64,000 nucleotides of DNA from CF-118 sp035934385. Lineage in GTDB: Bacteria; Chloroflexota; Dormibacteria; Dormibacterales; Dormibacteraceae. The position numbers and the translations under genes were made by a program. The notes beneath the pieces were generated by a model. The model was given only the letters and a program-made list of their open reading frames with translations, had not been told where the DNA came from and made no database searches. Each line of letters starts with the position of its first letter. Within the stretch, counting starts at the first letter, position 1. Of this stretch, positions 19,811 through 27,841 are shown piece by piece. The stretch is from contig DASYXY010000044.1 of NCBI GenBank assembly GCA_035934385.1, positions 1-64,000 on the forward strand. The letters run 5' to 3'.

Positions 19811-20784
19811 ACGCGCCGCCACCTGACTGATTCGGGCGCGACCAGCTTCTCGACCTTGCGCTCCACCGCCAGCGCCTGCAGGTGCGCCAGGCCCTCTTGC
19901 AGCGCAAGCCGCTTCTCGTAAAGCTGCTCGCGCGGTCCCCACAGCTGCAGCGCGACCTGCCAGCCGGTCAGCTCACCATCGGACAGGATGCCCATCACGC
20001 GGTCCATCCGCTTGCGGTGATGAGCGGTGAGCACCTCGACCCGACCCGCCGCGTCGGTGAACGGGCGCCCGTGCGCGGGGAGCACGAGGCGCGGCCCGTA
20101 CGCGGCGAGTCGCTCCAGCCCCTCGAGGTACTCATGGAGCGGATCCGGCGTGCTCTGCGGATGCAGGCCGATGTTCGGCGACAGGTCGGGCAGCATGTGG
20201 TCGCCGGCGAAGAGCAGCCCTGAAGTCGACGAGTAGAGGCAGACATGCCCGGGCGAGTGGCCGGGCGTCCATTCGACCCGAAGCTCCTCCCGGCCCATGG
20301 TCAGCGTCTCGGCGCCGTCGAGCTGCACCGCCGGCTCGGCTGGAGCCACGACCTGGCTGAGCGCGCGCTGCGAGTTGCTGAGCACGTCGGCCTCCTGCGG
20401 CGGTACGCCGTTGACCAGCAGGTACTTGCGGACCTCGAGCACCAGGTGTTCGAGCTCGACGTAGCGCGGGTTGACCAGCGGTACCTCTAGGCGGTGGAGG
20501 TACAGGTCGGCGCCGTCGGGCCCTGCAAGGATGCCGGCCGCCCCGTAGTGGTCTGGATGGATGTGCGTCACAACCAGCCTGCGCAGGCGCTTCGCCCCGA
20601 GTGATGCGAGCGACGAATGTATGAGTTCCAGCGATTCGCCTGAGTTCATGCCGCAATCGAGGAGGTCGACCTCGTCGCCGTCGACGAAAAGGAAAACGTT
20701 GACCAGGCCGTCCTCGAAAGGGATCGGCAGTCGGAGCTCGTAGATCCTTTCGGCTATCTCGTTGAGGGCGGGCACCTGGGTCAA
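19807..20784 (-). CDS. MBL-fold metallo-hydrolase with C-terminal helical domain
   Basis: A 325-residue metallo-beta-lactamase-fold protein. The di-metal site is seen as THIHPDHYG, the second histidine in TPGHSPGH, the Asp in AGDHMLPD, and a late His in LPAHGRPF. The C-terminal 80 residues (HHRKRMDRVMGIL..., then a helical end) resemble the winged-helix tail of LACTB2/RNase-Z-like hydrolases. The start is a TTG in this call; a GTG three codons later is possible. Likely a thioester, lactone or phosphodiester hydrolase; the substrate is unknown. Convergent with DegV, overlapping by 4 bp. Confidence 0.87.
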   Translation of the reverse strand: MTQVPALNEIAERIYELRLPIPFEDGLVNVFLFVDGDEVDLLDCGMNSGESLELIHSSLASLGAKRLRRLVVTHIHPDHYGAAGILAGPDGADLYLHRLEVPLVNPRYVELEHLVLEVRKYLLVNGVPPQEADVLSNSQRALSQVVAPAEPAVQLDGAETLTMGREELRVEWTPGHSPGHVCLYSSTSGLLFAGDHMLPDLSPNIGLHPQSTPDPLHEYLEGLERLAAYGPRLVLPAHGRPFTDAAGRVEVLTAHHRKRMDRVMGILSDGELTGWQVALQLWGPREQLYEKRLALQEGLAHLQALAVERKVEKLVAPESVRWRRV

Positions 20785-20885
20785 TTGTCGCGAAGCGGGC
20801 GCATCGGTACCCGGCGGTACGTTGTCGTTCTAAGATGAAAACCGGTCGCGATTGCGCGTCGCTTTATCTTCGCTAGGAGGACTCG

Positions 20886-21227
20886 ATGTCTGAAGTCCAG
20901 GTTACCCCCCAGCAGGTCTTCGACAGCATGCCGCAGGCCATCGTGCCTGAGAAGGCGGGCAGCACCAAGGCGATGATCCAGTTCGACCTCTCGGGCGACC
21001 AGGGCGGCAAGTGGTGGGTGAAGATCCACGACGGGCAGGCCGAGTCAGGGAAAGGCGACGCGCCCGAGGCGCCGCAGCTGACGCTCATGGCGGACGCGAT
21101 GGACTACGTGAAGATCTCCCTCGGTCAGCTGGACGGTACCGCCGCATTCATGCAGGGCAAGCTCAAGATCAAGGGCGACATGGGTCTCGCCATCAAGATG
21201 GCGAGCCTGTTCCGCCGGCCGAGCTAA
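20886..21227 (+). CDS. SCP2 sterol-carrier-domain protein
   Basis: A 113-residue single SCP2 domain, a small lipid-binding tunnel fold. Key segments are IQFDLSGDQGGKWWVKI, LTLMADAMDYVKISLGQ and the closing GKLKIKGDMGLAIKMASLF, which is diagnostic of the family. A strong ribosome site AGGAGG lies 7 nt before the ATG. It is monocistronic: an MBL gene reads away on the left and two hairpins follow on the right. Related free SCP2 proteins are thought to bind acyl-CoAs or sterols; the ligand is not known here. Confidence 0.9.
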   Translation: MSEVQVTPQQVFDSMPQAIVPEKAGSTKAMIQFDLSGDQGGKWWVKIHDGQAESGKGDAPEAPQLTLMADAMDYVKISLGQLDGTAAFMQGKLKIKGDMGLAIKMASLFRRPS

Positions 21228-21242
21228 CAACCCCCACCCCGA

Positions 21243-21317
21243 CCCTCCCCCGGAGGCGGGGGAGGGATACATGAGACCTCTCACCCCTCCGTTTCCCTCC
21301 CGCCAACCGCGGGAGGG
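21243..21317. terminator. Two tandem GC-rich hairpins between convergent genes
   Basis: The first hairpin is 21243-21266: CCCTCCCCC, a 6-nt loop, GGGGGAGGG. The second is 21295-21317: CCCTCCCGC, a 5-nt loop, GCGGGAGGG. Both have perfect 9-bp stems and sit between the SCP2 and lipoprotein genes, so they can terminate either direction. Neither has a long T tract. A third member of the same sequence family is at 22458-22483. Confidence 0.6.
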
Positions 21318-21347
21318 AGACGGGCGATCACTTCCTCCGCGTGGCTC

Positions 21348-21962
21348 TCAGACGAGAAATTTCCACGTGCCGAGTCGCGGGGCCATTGCGGCCTCGAGAT
21401 CGAGGTTGCCTGACCCGGAACGCAGCTCGAGGATCACGACGTGGGATGGCGTCAGCGCCATCCGGCGCCCGTCCGGCAGGTGCAGCGCTTCCCGGGCGTT
21501 GCCCCACGTGATGGGGTCCCCCGGGTTCGACCGCGACGAGCTGGACGGTCTCGTGTTGGCCTGGATCCAGTCGGCCAGGGAAGCGGCGCCCCCGCGCTCG
21601 TACGTGTAGACGATCATCAGCCCGAAAAGGCCCGCGCCCTCCGAGCAGACCGGATTGGGGGACGGGCCGCCTGGCGCCGCCGACGGGAAGACGCAGGGCA
21701 CATCGGTGATGTCGAGGACGATGTCGAGCTCGGCGGGGCTCGCCACGGACTGTGCATGTTCCGTGTATTTCCAGGTTCCCGGGTAGCAGAATCCCCACCC
21801 GGCCACGTTGTCCTCGAAAGCGTGGTCCCCGCGCTGGCACTTGAGATCTGCGCCGATCTGGGGCACACTCGGGGTTGCGCGGTTGACGGGGGAGCCCAAC
21901 TGGCAGGCAGCCAGGAGGATTGGCAGCAGGGGAATGGCGAGTAATCGCAGGCTACGGAGCAC
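21348..21962 (-). CDS. Predicted lipoprotein of unknown function
   Basis: The frame is open to 22259, but the coding signal begins at GTG 21962, where a lipoprotein signal appears: LRSLRLLAIPLLPILLAACQ, with lipobox LAAC. The extra upstream residues lie antisense to the dksA-like gene and are ignored. The mature part (about 185 residues) has four or five cysteines and motifs such as WGFCYPGTWKYTEH and ILELRSGSGNLDLEAAM; I do not recognise the family. It is probably anchored on the outer face of the membrane. Convergent with the SCP2 gene. Confidence 0.65.
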   Translation of the reverse strand: MLRSLRLLAIPLLPILLAACQLGSPVNRATPSVPQIGADLKCQRGDHAFEDNVAGWGFCYPGTWKYTEHAQSVASPAELDIVLDITDVPCVFPSAAPGGPSPNPVCSEGAGLFGLMIVYTYERGGAASLADWIQANTRPSSSSRSNPGDPITWGNAREALHLPDGRRMALTPSHVVILELRSGSGNLDLEAAMAPRLGTWKFLV

Positions 21963-22056
21963 CGTTTCGGACCCGAGTATGGCGGTACGTGCGAGCGTTC
22001 TGTCTACGAATCGAACCGTCACTCCGGTCGGTATTAACGGCAAAAGGGGGGAAACC

Positions 22057-22452
22057 ATGGGTTCTCGGAAACGTCCTGAAGAAGAGCCGGAAGCGAAGCT
22101 GGAAGCCAGCAAGCAACAGCTGGAGCGGCTCGCCACGGCGTTCGGGGAGGAAGCCGGTCTGCACAGGCCGCTGGCCGATTCGGTCGGCGGAGTGATCGCT
22201 TCGATTCCCGAGGACGTCGACCTGGCGCAGGCCCTGTCCGACCGAGAGACGACTGACATCCTCGTACACCTGCTCGACCAGAACCGAGAGCAGGTCGAGC
22301 GCGCGCTGGAGCGCGTGCGCGAAGGCGGCTACGGGCATTGCGAGGACTGCGGTCAGCGGATACCCGCAGAGCGGCTCCGCTACCAGCCGGCGGCCACCCG
22401 CTGCGTCGACTGCCAGGGCCGCTGGGACCGGGTCAACGGCCGAACGGCCTAG
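22057..22452 (+). CDS. DksA/TraR-family zinc-finger protein
   Basis: A 131-residue protein with an N-terminal coiled helical hairpin (about residues 10-100, rich in Glu, Gln, Leu and Arg) and a C-terminal four-cysteine zinc finger CEDCGQRIPAERL...CVDC. This is the DksA/TraR fold, whose members bind the RNA polymerase secondary channel. The acidic hairpin tip of true DksA cannot be confirmed. The ATG at 22057 has AAGGGGGG 5-10 nt upstream; the open frame reaching back to 21808 is rejected as start. A strong hairpin follows 5 bp after the stop. Confidence 0.88.
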   Translation: MGSRKRPEEEPEAKLEASKQQLERLATAFGEEAGLHRPLADSVGGVIASIPEDVDLAQALSDRETTDILVHLLDQNREQVERALERVREGGYGHCEDCGQRIPAERLRYQPAATRCVDCQGRWDRVNGRTA

Positions 22453-22457
22453 GGTAT

Positions 22458-22483
22458 CCCTCTCCCGCGCAAGTGGGAGAGGG
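22458..22483. terminator. Bidirectional hairpin terminator
   Basis: CCCTCTCCC and GGGAGAGGG pair perfectly over 9 bp around an 8-nt loop. The element exactly fills the space between the convergent dksA-like gene and the small membrane gene. Same CCCTC-type family as the hairpins at 21243-21317. Confidence 0.6.
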
Positions 22484-22678
22484 TCAGGGTGAGGGCCGGC
22501 GGAAGAGGAGCGCGCCCGCGCCTACCACCGCCGCGGCCACCACCAGGCCGACGCCGACCCAGAACCAGTGCATGTCGCCGGTCATGAAGCTGCCCTTGAT
22601 GTAGCCGAGGCCCTGGCCCATGAAGACGACGCCAACCAGCAGCATGATCACGGCGACGACGATGGCACCGGCCTTCAT
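22484..22678 (-). CDS. Small two-helix membrane protein
   Basis: A 64-residue protein with two hydrophobic helices (about residues 4-24 and 40-58) separated by a polar link (KGSFMTGDMHW) and a short basic tail (LLFRRPSP). Lys2 and the C-terminal Arg-Arg suggest an orientation with both termini in the cytoplasm. It follows the aldehyde dehydrogenase gene by 21 bp on the same strand and ends at a hairpin. It has no recognised family. Confidence 0.6.
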   Translation of the reverse strand: MKAGAIVVAVIMLLVGVVFMGQGLGYIKGSFMTGDMHWFWVGVGLVVAAAVVGAGALLFRRPSP

Positions 22679-22699
22679 GCGTCGAGATACCCGGCCTGG

Positions 22700-24130
22700 C
22701 TACACGCCGCCGTAGACGACCGACTTCTCCTCGGTGTACTGCAGGAAAGCCTCCACCCCGTGCTCCTTGCCGAACCCTGACTGCTTCGTGCCGCCGAACG
22801 GGAGCTCGTCGTGCGCGATCTGGAGCGCGTTCACCCAGGTGTAGCCGGCCTCGAGCTCGCTGACCGCTCGATGCGCGGCGGCCATGTTCCCCGTCCAGAT
22901 CGAAGAGCCAAGCCCGAACTGCGAGTCGTTGGCCAGGCGCAGGCCTTCGTCGAGGTCCGTGATCATGCGCACCGGAAGAGCAGGTCCGAAGACCTCCTCC
23001 GTCCACATGCGAGCGCCGTCGGGCACGTTGTCGAGGATGGTCGGCTCGATGAACCAGCCCTTCTCGTATTCCGTGCCCTTGGGTCTGCCACCGCCGTAGA
23101 GCACCTTGGCCCCGCGGTCGACGGCGTCCTTCACCTGGGCTTCGACCTCGGCTCGTTGAGTCTCGGTGTGCATCGGGCCCATGCGGCTGTCCTTGTCCAG
23201 TCCGTTGCCCGGCTTGAGCTTGGACGCGCGCGCGATGAGCTTCTCGAGCAGCGGCGCGTAGGCGCCTTCCTGCACGTACAGCCGCTTCACCGCGAGGCAC
23301 GCCTGCCCGCAGTTGAAGAACCGGCCGACCGAGATGGCGCGCGCGGCAGCCTCGAGGTCGGCGTCGTCCAGGACGATGCACGGGTCGCTGCCGCCGAGCT
23401 CGAGCGTGACCTTCTTCAAGCCTTCGGCCGCCCGGGCCATGACCTTGCGCCCGGTCGGAGTGGAGCCGGTGAGGGCGATCTTGCGGATCAGCGGGTGGCC
23501 GACGATGGCGTCGCCCGTCGCCGGTCCGAGAACCACGTTGACGACTCCCTCGGGCAGCCCTCCTTCGATGAGCGCCTCGATGCAAGCCAGCGTCGCCAGA
23601 GGCGTCGTGCTGGCCGGCTTGAGGACGACCGTGTTCCCTGCCGCGATGGCCGGCGCGACCTTGTTGGCCGCGAGCGTGAGCGGAAAGTTCCAGGGCACGA
23701 TGGCGCCGCACACGCCGATGGGCCTGCGGACGACGAGCCCGTAGGTGGTCGTGTCAGGCAGAGAGACGTGCTCGCCGTGGACCTTGTCGGCAAGGTCAGC
23801 AAACCACGCGATGTTCTCGCCGAATCGCTGCGCCTCGATGCGCGACTCGAGCATTGTCTTGCCTTGCTCCCTGGTGAGGATCGGTGCGATCTCCTCGACC
23901 TTGGCCAACATGTTCCGCGCGGCCTTGTGCAGGATCTCCGCTCGCTTGTTGGGCGCCAGCTTCGACCAGCTGGTGAACGCCTTCGCCGCCGCCTGCGCCG
24001 CGCGGTCCACGTCCGCGACGTCGCCGAACGGAACCTCGTCGACCACATCGCCGGTGGCCGGGTTGCGGACCTCGTAAGTCCTGCCTGACGCGGCCTTCGT
24101 CCTCTCGCTTTCGATGATCATCGTCGCCAT
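22700..24130 (-). CDS. NAD(P)-dependent aldehyde dehydrogenase
   Basis: A 476-residue ALDH-superfamily enzyme that oxidises an aldehyde to a carboxylate. Diagnostic segments are PWNFPLTLA, the nucleotide-binding GSTPTGRKV, the general-base glutamate in LELGGSDP, and the catalytic cysteine in NCGQACLAVKR. It resembles the succinate-semialdehyde/lactaldehyde dehydrogenase branch; the substrate is not fixed by sequence. Its start lies only 15 bp from the divergent enoyl-CoA hydratase start, and a CATAAT box sits 7 nt before its ATG, so the transcript is probably leaderless. Confidence 0.95.
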   Translation of the reverse strand: MATMIIESERTKAASGRTYEVRNPATGDVVDEVPFGDVADVDRAAQAAAKAFTSWSKLAPNKRAEILHKAARNMLAKVEEIAPILTREQGKTMLESRIEAQRFGENIAWFADLADKVHGEHVSLPDTTTYGLVVRRPIGVCGAIVPWNFPLTLAANKVAPAIAAGNTVVLKPASTTPLATLACIEALIEGGLPEGVVNVVLGPATGDAIVGHPLIRKIALTGSTPTGRKVMARAAEGLKKVTLELGGSDPCIVLDDADLEAAARAISVGRFFNCGQACLAVKRLYVQEGAYAPLLEKLIARASKLKPGNGLDKDSRMGPMHTETQRAEVEAQVKDAVDRGAKVLYGGGRPKGTEYEKGWFIEPTILDNVPDGARMWTEEVFGPALPVRMITDLDEGLRLANDSQFGLGSSIWTGNMAAAHRAVSELEAGYTWVNALQIAHDELPFGGTKQSGFGKEHGVEAFLQYTEEKSVVYGGV

Positions 24131-24145
24131 GCGAATAATTATGTG
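24131..24145. promoter_or_regulatory. 15-bp divergent start region with two -10-like boxes
   Basis: The AT-rich spacer contains CATAAT on the minus strand (24138-24143), 7 nt before the aldehyde dehydrogenase ATG, and AATAAT on the plus strand (24134-24139), 6 nt before the hydratase ATG at 24146. The two boxes overlap, so both genes appear leaderless and mutually exclusive in polymerase binding. Confidence 0.45.
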
Positions 24146-24922
24146 ATGTCAGTAAGACTCGACAAAGAAGGCAACGTCGGCGTCATCGTCCTGGACCGGC
24201 CGCCGGCCAACGGCTACGACCATGCATTTCTGCGCGAATTCGCCAGTGCGATCGACGACGCGCGCCTCGATGGCGAGATCCGCAACGTGGTCGTCACCAG
24301 CTCTTCCGAGAAGTTCTTTTGCGGCGGCGCGGACGTCGGTGTCTTCGCCGCGGGCACGCCGCGCTCACGCTTCATGATCCCGCTCCTCGCGCATGAGGCG
24401 TTCCGCAAGATGGAGACTTCGCCACTCGTGTTCATCGCCGCCATCTCCGGACACTGCCTCGGCGGCGGCTTCGAGCTGGCGCTCGCCTGTGACCTGCGCT
24501 TCGCGGCTGAAGGCGGCTACCAGATCGGCCTGCCGGAGGTGAACCTTGGTCTCTTCCCGGGCTCGGGCGGCACCCAGCGGCTGCCGCGCCGCATCGGGCT
24601 GGCGAAGGCGATCGACTTCATCGCCAACGCCAGAACGGTGAAGCCGGCAGAGGCGATGGAGATGGGGCTGGTCGACCGGCTTTTCGCAGACGCGGCCGCC
24701 TGTCGCGCCGGCGCTATCGATTACGCATCCAAGCTCGGCGACGGGCCCAGCGTGGCGATTGGCCACGCCAAGCTGGCGGCCACGCTTGGCTACGGCGGTC
24801 CGCTCGACGTTGGGCTGGCGCTGGAGCGGGAGGCCATCGGGCGGGTCTTCGTAAGTGACGACGCGGACGAGGGCATCAAGGCTTTCATGGAAAAGCGCAA
24901 GGCGAAATTCGAGGGGCATTAG
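24146..24922 (+). CDS. Enoyl-CoA hydratase/isomerase family protein
   Basis: A 258-residue crotonase-fold protein acting on an acyl-CoA. The oxyanion-hole motifs are KFFCGGADVGVF and HCLGGGFELALACD, and the second catalytic region is GLPEVNLGLFPGSGGTQRLPR, where the Glu positions of hydratases are retained. Normal length. Start: ATG 24146, with an in-frame GTG one codon earlier. Divergent from the aldehyde dehydrogenase. Likely in fatty-acid or aromatic-CoA breakdown. Confidence 0.93.
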   Translation: MSVRLDKEGNVGVIVLDRPPANGYDHAFLREFASAIDDARLDGEIRNVVVTSSSEKFFCGGADVGVFAAGTPRSRFMIPLLAHEAFRKMETSPLVFIAAISGHCLGGGFELALACDLRFAAEGGYQIGLPEVNLGLFPGSGGTQRLPRRIGLAKAIDFIANARTVKPAEAMEMGLVDRLFADAAACRAGAIDYASKLGDGPSVAIGHAKLAATLGYGGPLDVGLALEREAIGRVFVSDDADEGIKAFMEKRKAKFEGH

Positions 24923-25019
24923 ACGGGCCCCATCTAACACCGCCGCGCTTGCGTGGCGCCCCCACGCGGTGGAGAGGGACTTTAATATGTTCCGCATCAA
25001 AAGAAGGAGGCATTGCCAA

Positions 25020-25082
25020 ATGGCTGAGCTTGTCGTGACCTCGATCACCCGGCCGTCGGCCGCCTCCGGAGGCGCCTTCTAG
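25020..25082 (+). CDS. 20-codon ORF upstream of rsgA (possible leader peptide)
   Basis: An ATG at 25020 preceded by the strong ribosome site AAGGAGG opens a 20-residue frame (MAELVVTSITRPSAASGGAF) ending in TAG. A TAATAT box at 24983-24988 provides a plausible promoter with a short leader. Between its stop and the rsgA TTG lies a 7-bp hairpin. Size and position fit a regulatory leader peptide, although a chance ORF cannot be excluded. No family is recognised. Confidence 0.4.
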   Translation: MAELVVTSITRPSAASGGAF

Positions 25083-25093
25083 AGCTCCTCGCT

Positions 25094-25113
25094 GGCGGAC
25101 CGATAAGTCCGCC
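25094..25113 (+). promoter_or_regulatory. Hairpin in the rsgA 5' region
   Basis: GGCGGAC and GTCCGCC form a perfect 7-bp stem with the loop CGATAA. It sits between the stop of the 20-codon ORF and the rsgA ribosome site AAGGAG (25123-25128). It lacks a T tract, so if it acts it is more likely to control translation than termination. Confidence 0.4.
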
Positions 25114-25135
25114 CGTCGTTCCAAGGAGTTCTGCG

Positions 25136-26209
25136 TTGTCCACGCATTTCCATTCCCGGCTCGCTTCGCTGGGCTGGGACTCATGGTTCGAAGAACGCTT
25201 CGAGTCGTTCGCGGCCGAGGGCCTCCAGCCCGCGCGCATCGCCGCCGACTACGGAGCCGAATATCTCGTCCACACAGCGTCCGAATCGACTCGCGCCGTC
25301 CTCGGCCGCCGCCTGCGCTCCGAGTCGGCGGTCTTGCCGTCGGTGGGTGACTGGGTGGGCGTGCTTCCTCGCGCCTGGGACACGCCTGCGGTAATCCATG
25401 GCGTCGTCGAGCGGCGCACATCGTTCTCCCGCAAGGTCGTCCATCGGGAATCCCGCGAGCAGGTGCTGGCGGCGAACGTGGACGTGGCGTTCGTCGTCGC
25501 GTCCGCCCAGGACGTCAACGTGAGGCGGATCGAGCGCTACCTCGCGATGGCCTGGCAGAGCGGCGCGGTACCGGCAGTGGTGCTGACCAAGTCGGACCTC
25601 ATCCATGCGGTCGACGAAATTCGTTACGAGATCGAATCGGTGGCCGCGGGCACGCCGGTGCTGGCCACGAGCGCCGTCACCGGCGACGGCGTGGAAGACA
25701 TCAACACTCAGCTCGCGGGCGCGCGGACCGGCGTCCTGCTCGGTCCCTCAGGCGCGGGCAAGTCCACGCTCATCAACCGGATGGCCGGCGCGGAGGTGAT
25801 GCAGACGCGCGAGGTTTTCCGGACAGGGGAAGGACGTCACATGACCTCGCACCGGGAGCTCATCGAGCTGCCGGCCGGCGGACTCATCATCGACACGCCG
25901 GGCCTGCGCGAGGCTCAGCTCTGGGTGGGTGATGGTGCGCTCGATAACCTGTTCGAGGACATCGAAGCGCTTGTGCTTCAGTGCCGCTTCCCCGATTGCG
26001 AGCACCGGAGCGAGCCGGGATGCGCAGTCAAGGCCGCGCTCGCGGATGGATCACTCGATGCGGGACGCCTCGCCAGCTACCGCAAGCTGCAGCGCGAGCT
26101 GAGATCCATCGCGGCGCGAAGCGACGCTCGCCTACGTGCAGACGAGCGTCGCAAGTGGAAACAGATAACGATCAACAATCGCGCGCGGGAGCGCTACTTG
26201 CGGCGGTGA
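25136..26209 (+). CDS. rsgA: Ribosome small-subunit GTPase RsgA
   Basis: A 357-residue circularly permuted GTPase that checks late 30S assembly. The permuted order is visible: G4 as LTKSDL, then G1 as GPSGAGKSTL, then G3 as DTPGLRE. The C-terminal zinc-binding segment is CRFPDCEHRSEPGC. An N-terminal OB-type domain precedes the GTPase. Translation starts at TTG 25136, supported by AAGGAG 7 nt upstream. Preceded by a putative leader ORF and hairpin; its 3' end overlaps the convergent secreted-protein gene by 16 bp. Confidence 0.95.
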   Translation: MSTHFHSRLASLGWDSWFEERFESFAAEGLQPARIAADYGAEYLVHTASESTRAVLGRRLRSESAVLPSVGDWVGVLPRAWDTPAVIHGVVERRTSFSRKVVHRESREQVLAANVDVAFVVASAQDVNVRRIERYLAMAWQSGAVPAVVLTKSDLIHAVDEIRYEIESVAAGTPVLATSAVTGDGVEDINTQLAGARTGVLLGPSGAGKSTLINRMAGAEVMQTREVFRTGEGRHMTSHRELIELPAGGLIIDTPGLREAQLWVGDGALDNLFEDIEALVLQCRFPDCEHRSEPGCAVKAALADGSLDAGRLASYRKLQRELRSIAARSDARLRADERRKWKQITINNRARERYLRR

Positions 26210-26640
26210 ATGCCGTTCCAGAAAGGAATCTGGCCCTTCGAGATCCTGTCGAGGATCCGATCGGCCCGGGCCTGCGTCAGCTGCTTGTGCTCGACGAGTT
26301 GCTCCAGCCGCGGCTTGAGGTTGGCGACGAGCTTCTGCGCGAACTCGTCCCTGGTCATGTGCCTGTCGTTGGCCAGGTCCGAAACCTTCTGCCCTTTCTT
26401 CAGGTCGGCGATCAGCGTCCCTTCGGGGATGCCCAGCACGTCGGCCTCTGACTCGAGAATCGCCTGGCGGACGAGCTTGCGGTCGGCGTGACGGTCGTTT
26501 TTCGTGGTCGTGGTCGATGTCGTCGGGCTGGGGCTCGGCGTCGCCGCCTGGGCCAGCGTGCCCGCCACTCCCACGCTGAGCAGGGCGGCGGCGGCGCCTC
26601 CACTCAGAACTTTGACGGCGGCTGCTGCGAACGGGGTCAT
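26194..26640 (-). CDS. Secreted helical protein of unknown function
   Basis: A 148-residue protein with a signal peptide ending in AGTLAQA, then a Thr/Ser-rich linker (SPSPTTSTTTT) and a charged helical domain (DRHADRKLVRQAIL...). The domain carries 'GTLIADLKKGQKVSDLA' and 'LTQARADRILDRI', resembling SHOCT- or DUF2680-like helical repeats. ATG 26640 is chosen because GAGGAG lies 9 nt upstream; the earlier ATG at 26649 abuts the ribosome site. Probably exported. No partner genes are evident. Confidence 0.7.
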   Translation of the reverse strand: MTPFAAAAVKVLSGGAAAALLSVGVAGTLAQAATPSPSPTTSTTTTKNDRHADRKLVRQAILESEADVLGIPEGTLIADLKKGQKVSDLANDRHMTRDEFAQKLVANLKPRLEQLVEHKQLTQARADRILDRISKGQIPFWNGIHRRK

Positions 26641-26726
26641 CGTGCACATCTCCTCTTTCGGTTCATTTGCCCATCGGGGCGAGCATCACGATGAGGAGCG
26701 GCTGTCAGATGGTGGTTGGCGCCGGG

Positions 26727-27080
26727 TCAGCCTTTTGTAATCGCCACCGGGTGCTTCGGCTCGTATACGCCCAGCTCGCCACCGCCCGGCAGCTGGATGC
26801 TCACCAGCCGGCCGAACCTGAGGTCAGCGATCGGCTTGGCGATGAGCACACCTTTCTGAGACAGCTCGGCCACTGTGGCCTCGATGTCGTCGCACATGAG
26901 GTAGAGCTCGTGCCGGCCGCCGGTGTCGTCCGGGTGCACCGCGACCTCTGACGGCGGCAGCGCAAAGATCAACCAGCCTCTGCCGGCGTCGACAGAATCG
27001 AAGCCGAAGACATCGCGGATGAATTGCCGGTCGGCCTCGGCGTCGCGGCTGTAGATGATGGCGTGGGCGCCGATGATCAC
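26727..27080 (-). CDS. VOC/glyoxalase-family protein
   Basis: A 117-residue single vicinal-oxygen-chelate unit made of two beta-alpha-beta halves: MIIGAHAIIYSRDAEADRQFIRDVFGF at the start and ELYLMCDDIEATVAEL in the second half, ending GGGELGVYEPKHP. Metal-ligand residues (His6, Glu near 58, Glu near 106) are plausible. It overlaps the CoA-transferase B-subunit gene by 4 bp, so it belongs to the same operon and may act on a related metabolite. Confidence 0.85.
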   Translation of the reverse strand: MIIGAHAIIYSRDAEADRQFIRDVFGFDSVDAGRGWLIFALPPSEVAVHPDDTGGRHELYLMCDDIEATVAELSQKGVLIAKPIADLRFGRLVSIQLPGGGELGVYEPKHPVAITKG

Positions 27081-27841
27081 TGCGATCCGACCGACGACCT
27101 GAGGCGAATCTCGCGCAGCTCAGCCTCCGTCGGCGGCGCCGTCTCGGCGACGCCCGCGTCGACCTTCACATCCCATCCAGTAGCCCCGCGCACTTCGTCA
27201 AGCGTATGCCCCGGATGCACAGAATCGACGTAGGCCTCGCCACGTCCGTGCGGAAACCGAAAGACACAGAGCGTGGTGATGATGGCCGCCGGCCCGCGGC
27301 CCAGCAGCCCATGGCGCCGCCGCCAGTCCGGAGAACCGTCGCCGTGGCCGGGCGAGGTGACGAAGGAGACGCGCTCCACCAACCGGCGTCGCTCGTGCGT
27401 CATCAGCGTCACCCAGCGCTTGCTGAGGACGGCGATATCGGCGCCTCCCCCGCTCCCCGGCAGCTTCACGCGCGGCCGCTCCGGTGGCCCGACGTAAGAC
27501 GTGTTCAAGTTGCCGAAGCGGTCGACCTCCGCGCCGCCGATGAAACCGAGGTCAACCAGGCCCTGGGCCATCAGCGCCATCACGTTCGACATGCGGGTCG
27601 CCCACAGCGCGCCGGCCACATTGGGAGGATCGCCCATCGTGCCCAGGTAGGAGCTCGCCGCCTGGTCTCGCATCAGCCCGACCTCGAACAGGCCGCGCGC
27701 GTTTGGCGCGTGAGTGTTGCGGGCGACCGCGTAGGCAACGATCGGCAGCCGCATGCCGACGAAGACCAGCTCGCGGTCCCGGATCTCGCGCGAGGCGACC
27801 GCGATCATCAGCTCCTGATCGGTATACGCTCGGCTACTCAT
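27077..27841 (-). CDS. CoA-transferase family protein, beta-type subunit (IpdB-like)
   Basis: A 254-residue member of the class I CoA-transferase superfamily. Segments such as VFVGMRLPIVAYAVARNTH, GFIGGAEVDRFGNLN and LPGSGGGADIA are typical of the beta chain. Together with the next gene it resembles the IpdA/IpdB pair, CoA-transferase-like hydrolases that open the last steroid or aromatic ring in actinobacteria. It overlaps the alpha subunit by 8 bp and the VOC gene by 4 bp. Whether this is a true transferase or an Ipd-type hydrolase cannot be decided by eye. Confidence 0.83.
   Translation of the reverse strand: MSSRAYTDQELMIAVASREIRDRELVFVGMRLPIVAYAVARNTHAPNARGLFEVGLMRDQAASSYLGTMGDPPNVAGALWATRMSNVMALMAQGLVDLGFIGGAEVDRFGNLNTSYVGPPERPRVKLPGSGGGADIAVLSKRWVTLMTHERRRLVERVSFVTSPGHGDGSPDWRRRHGLLGRGPAAIITTLCVFRFPHGRGEAYVDSVHPGHTLDEVRGATGWDVKVDAGVAETAPPTEAELREIRLRSSVGSQ

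Noticed and set aside
21962..22259. N-terminal extension of the lipoprotein frame
   Set aside because: It lies antisense to the dksA-like gene, and the lipoprotein signal begins only at 21962.
24923..24980. CRISPR or mobile-element remnant
   Set aside because: The region shows only a GC-rich imperfect hairpin; there is no spaced repeat, transposase or target duplication here or elsewhere in the window.
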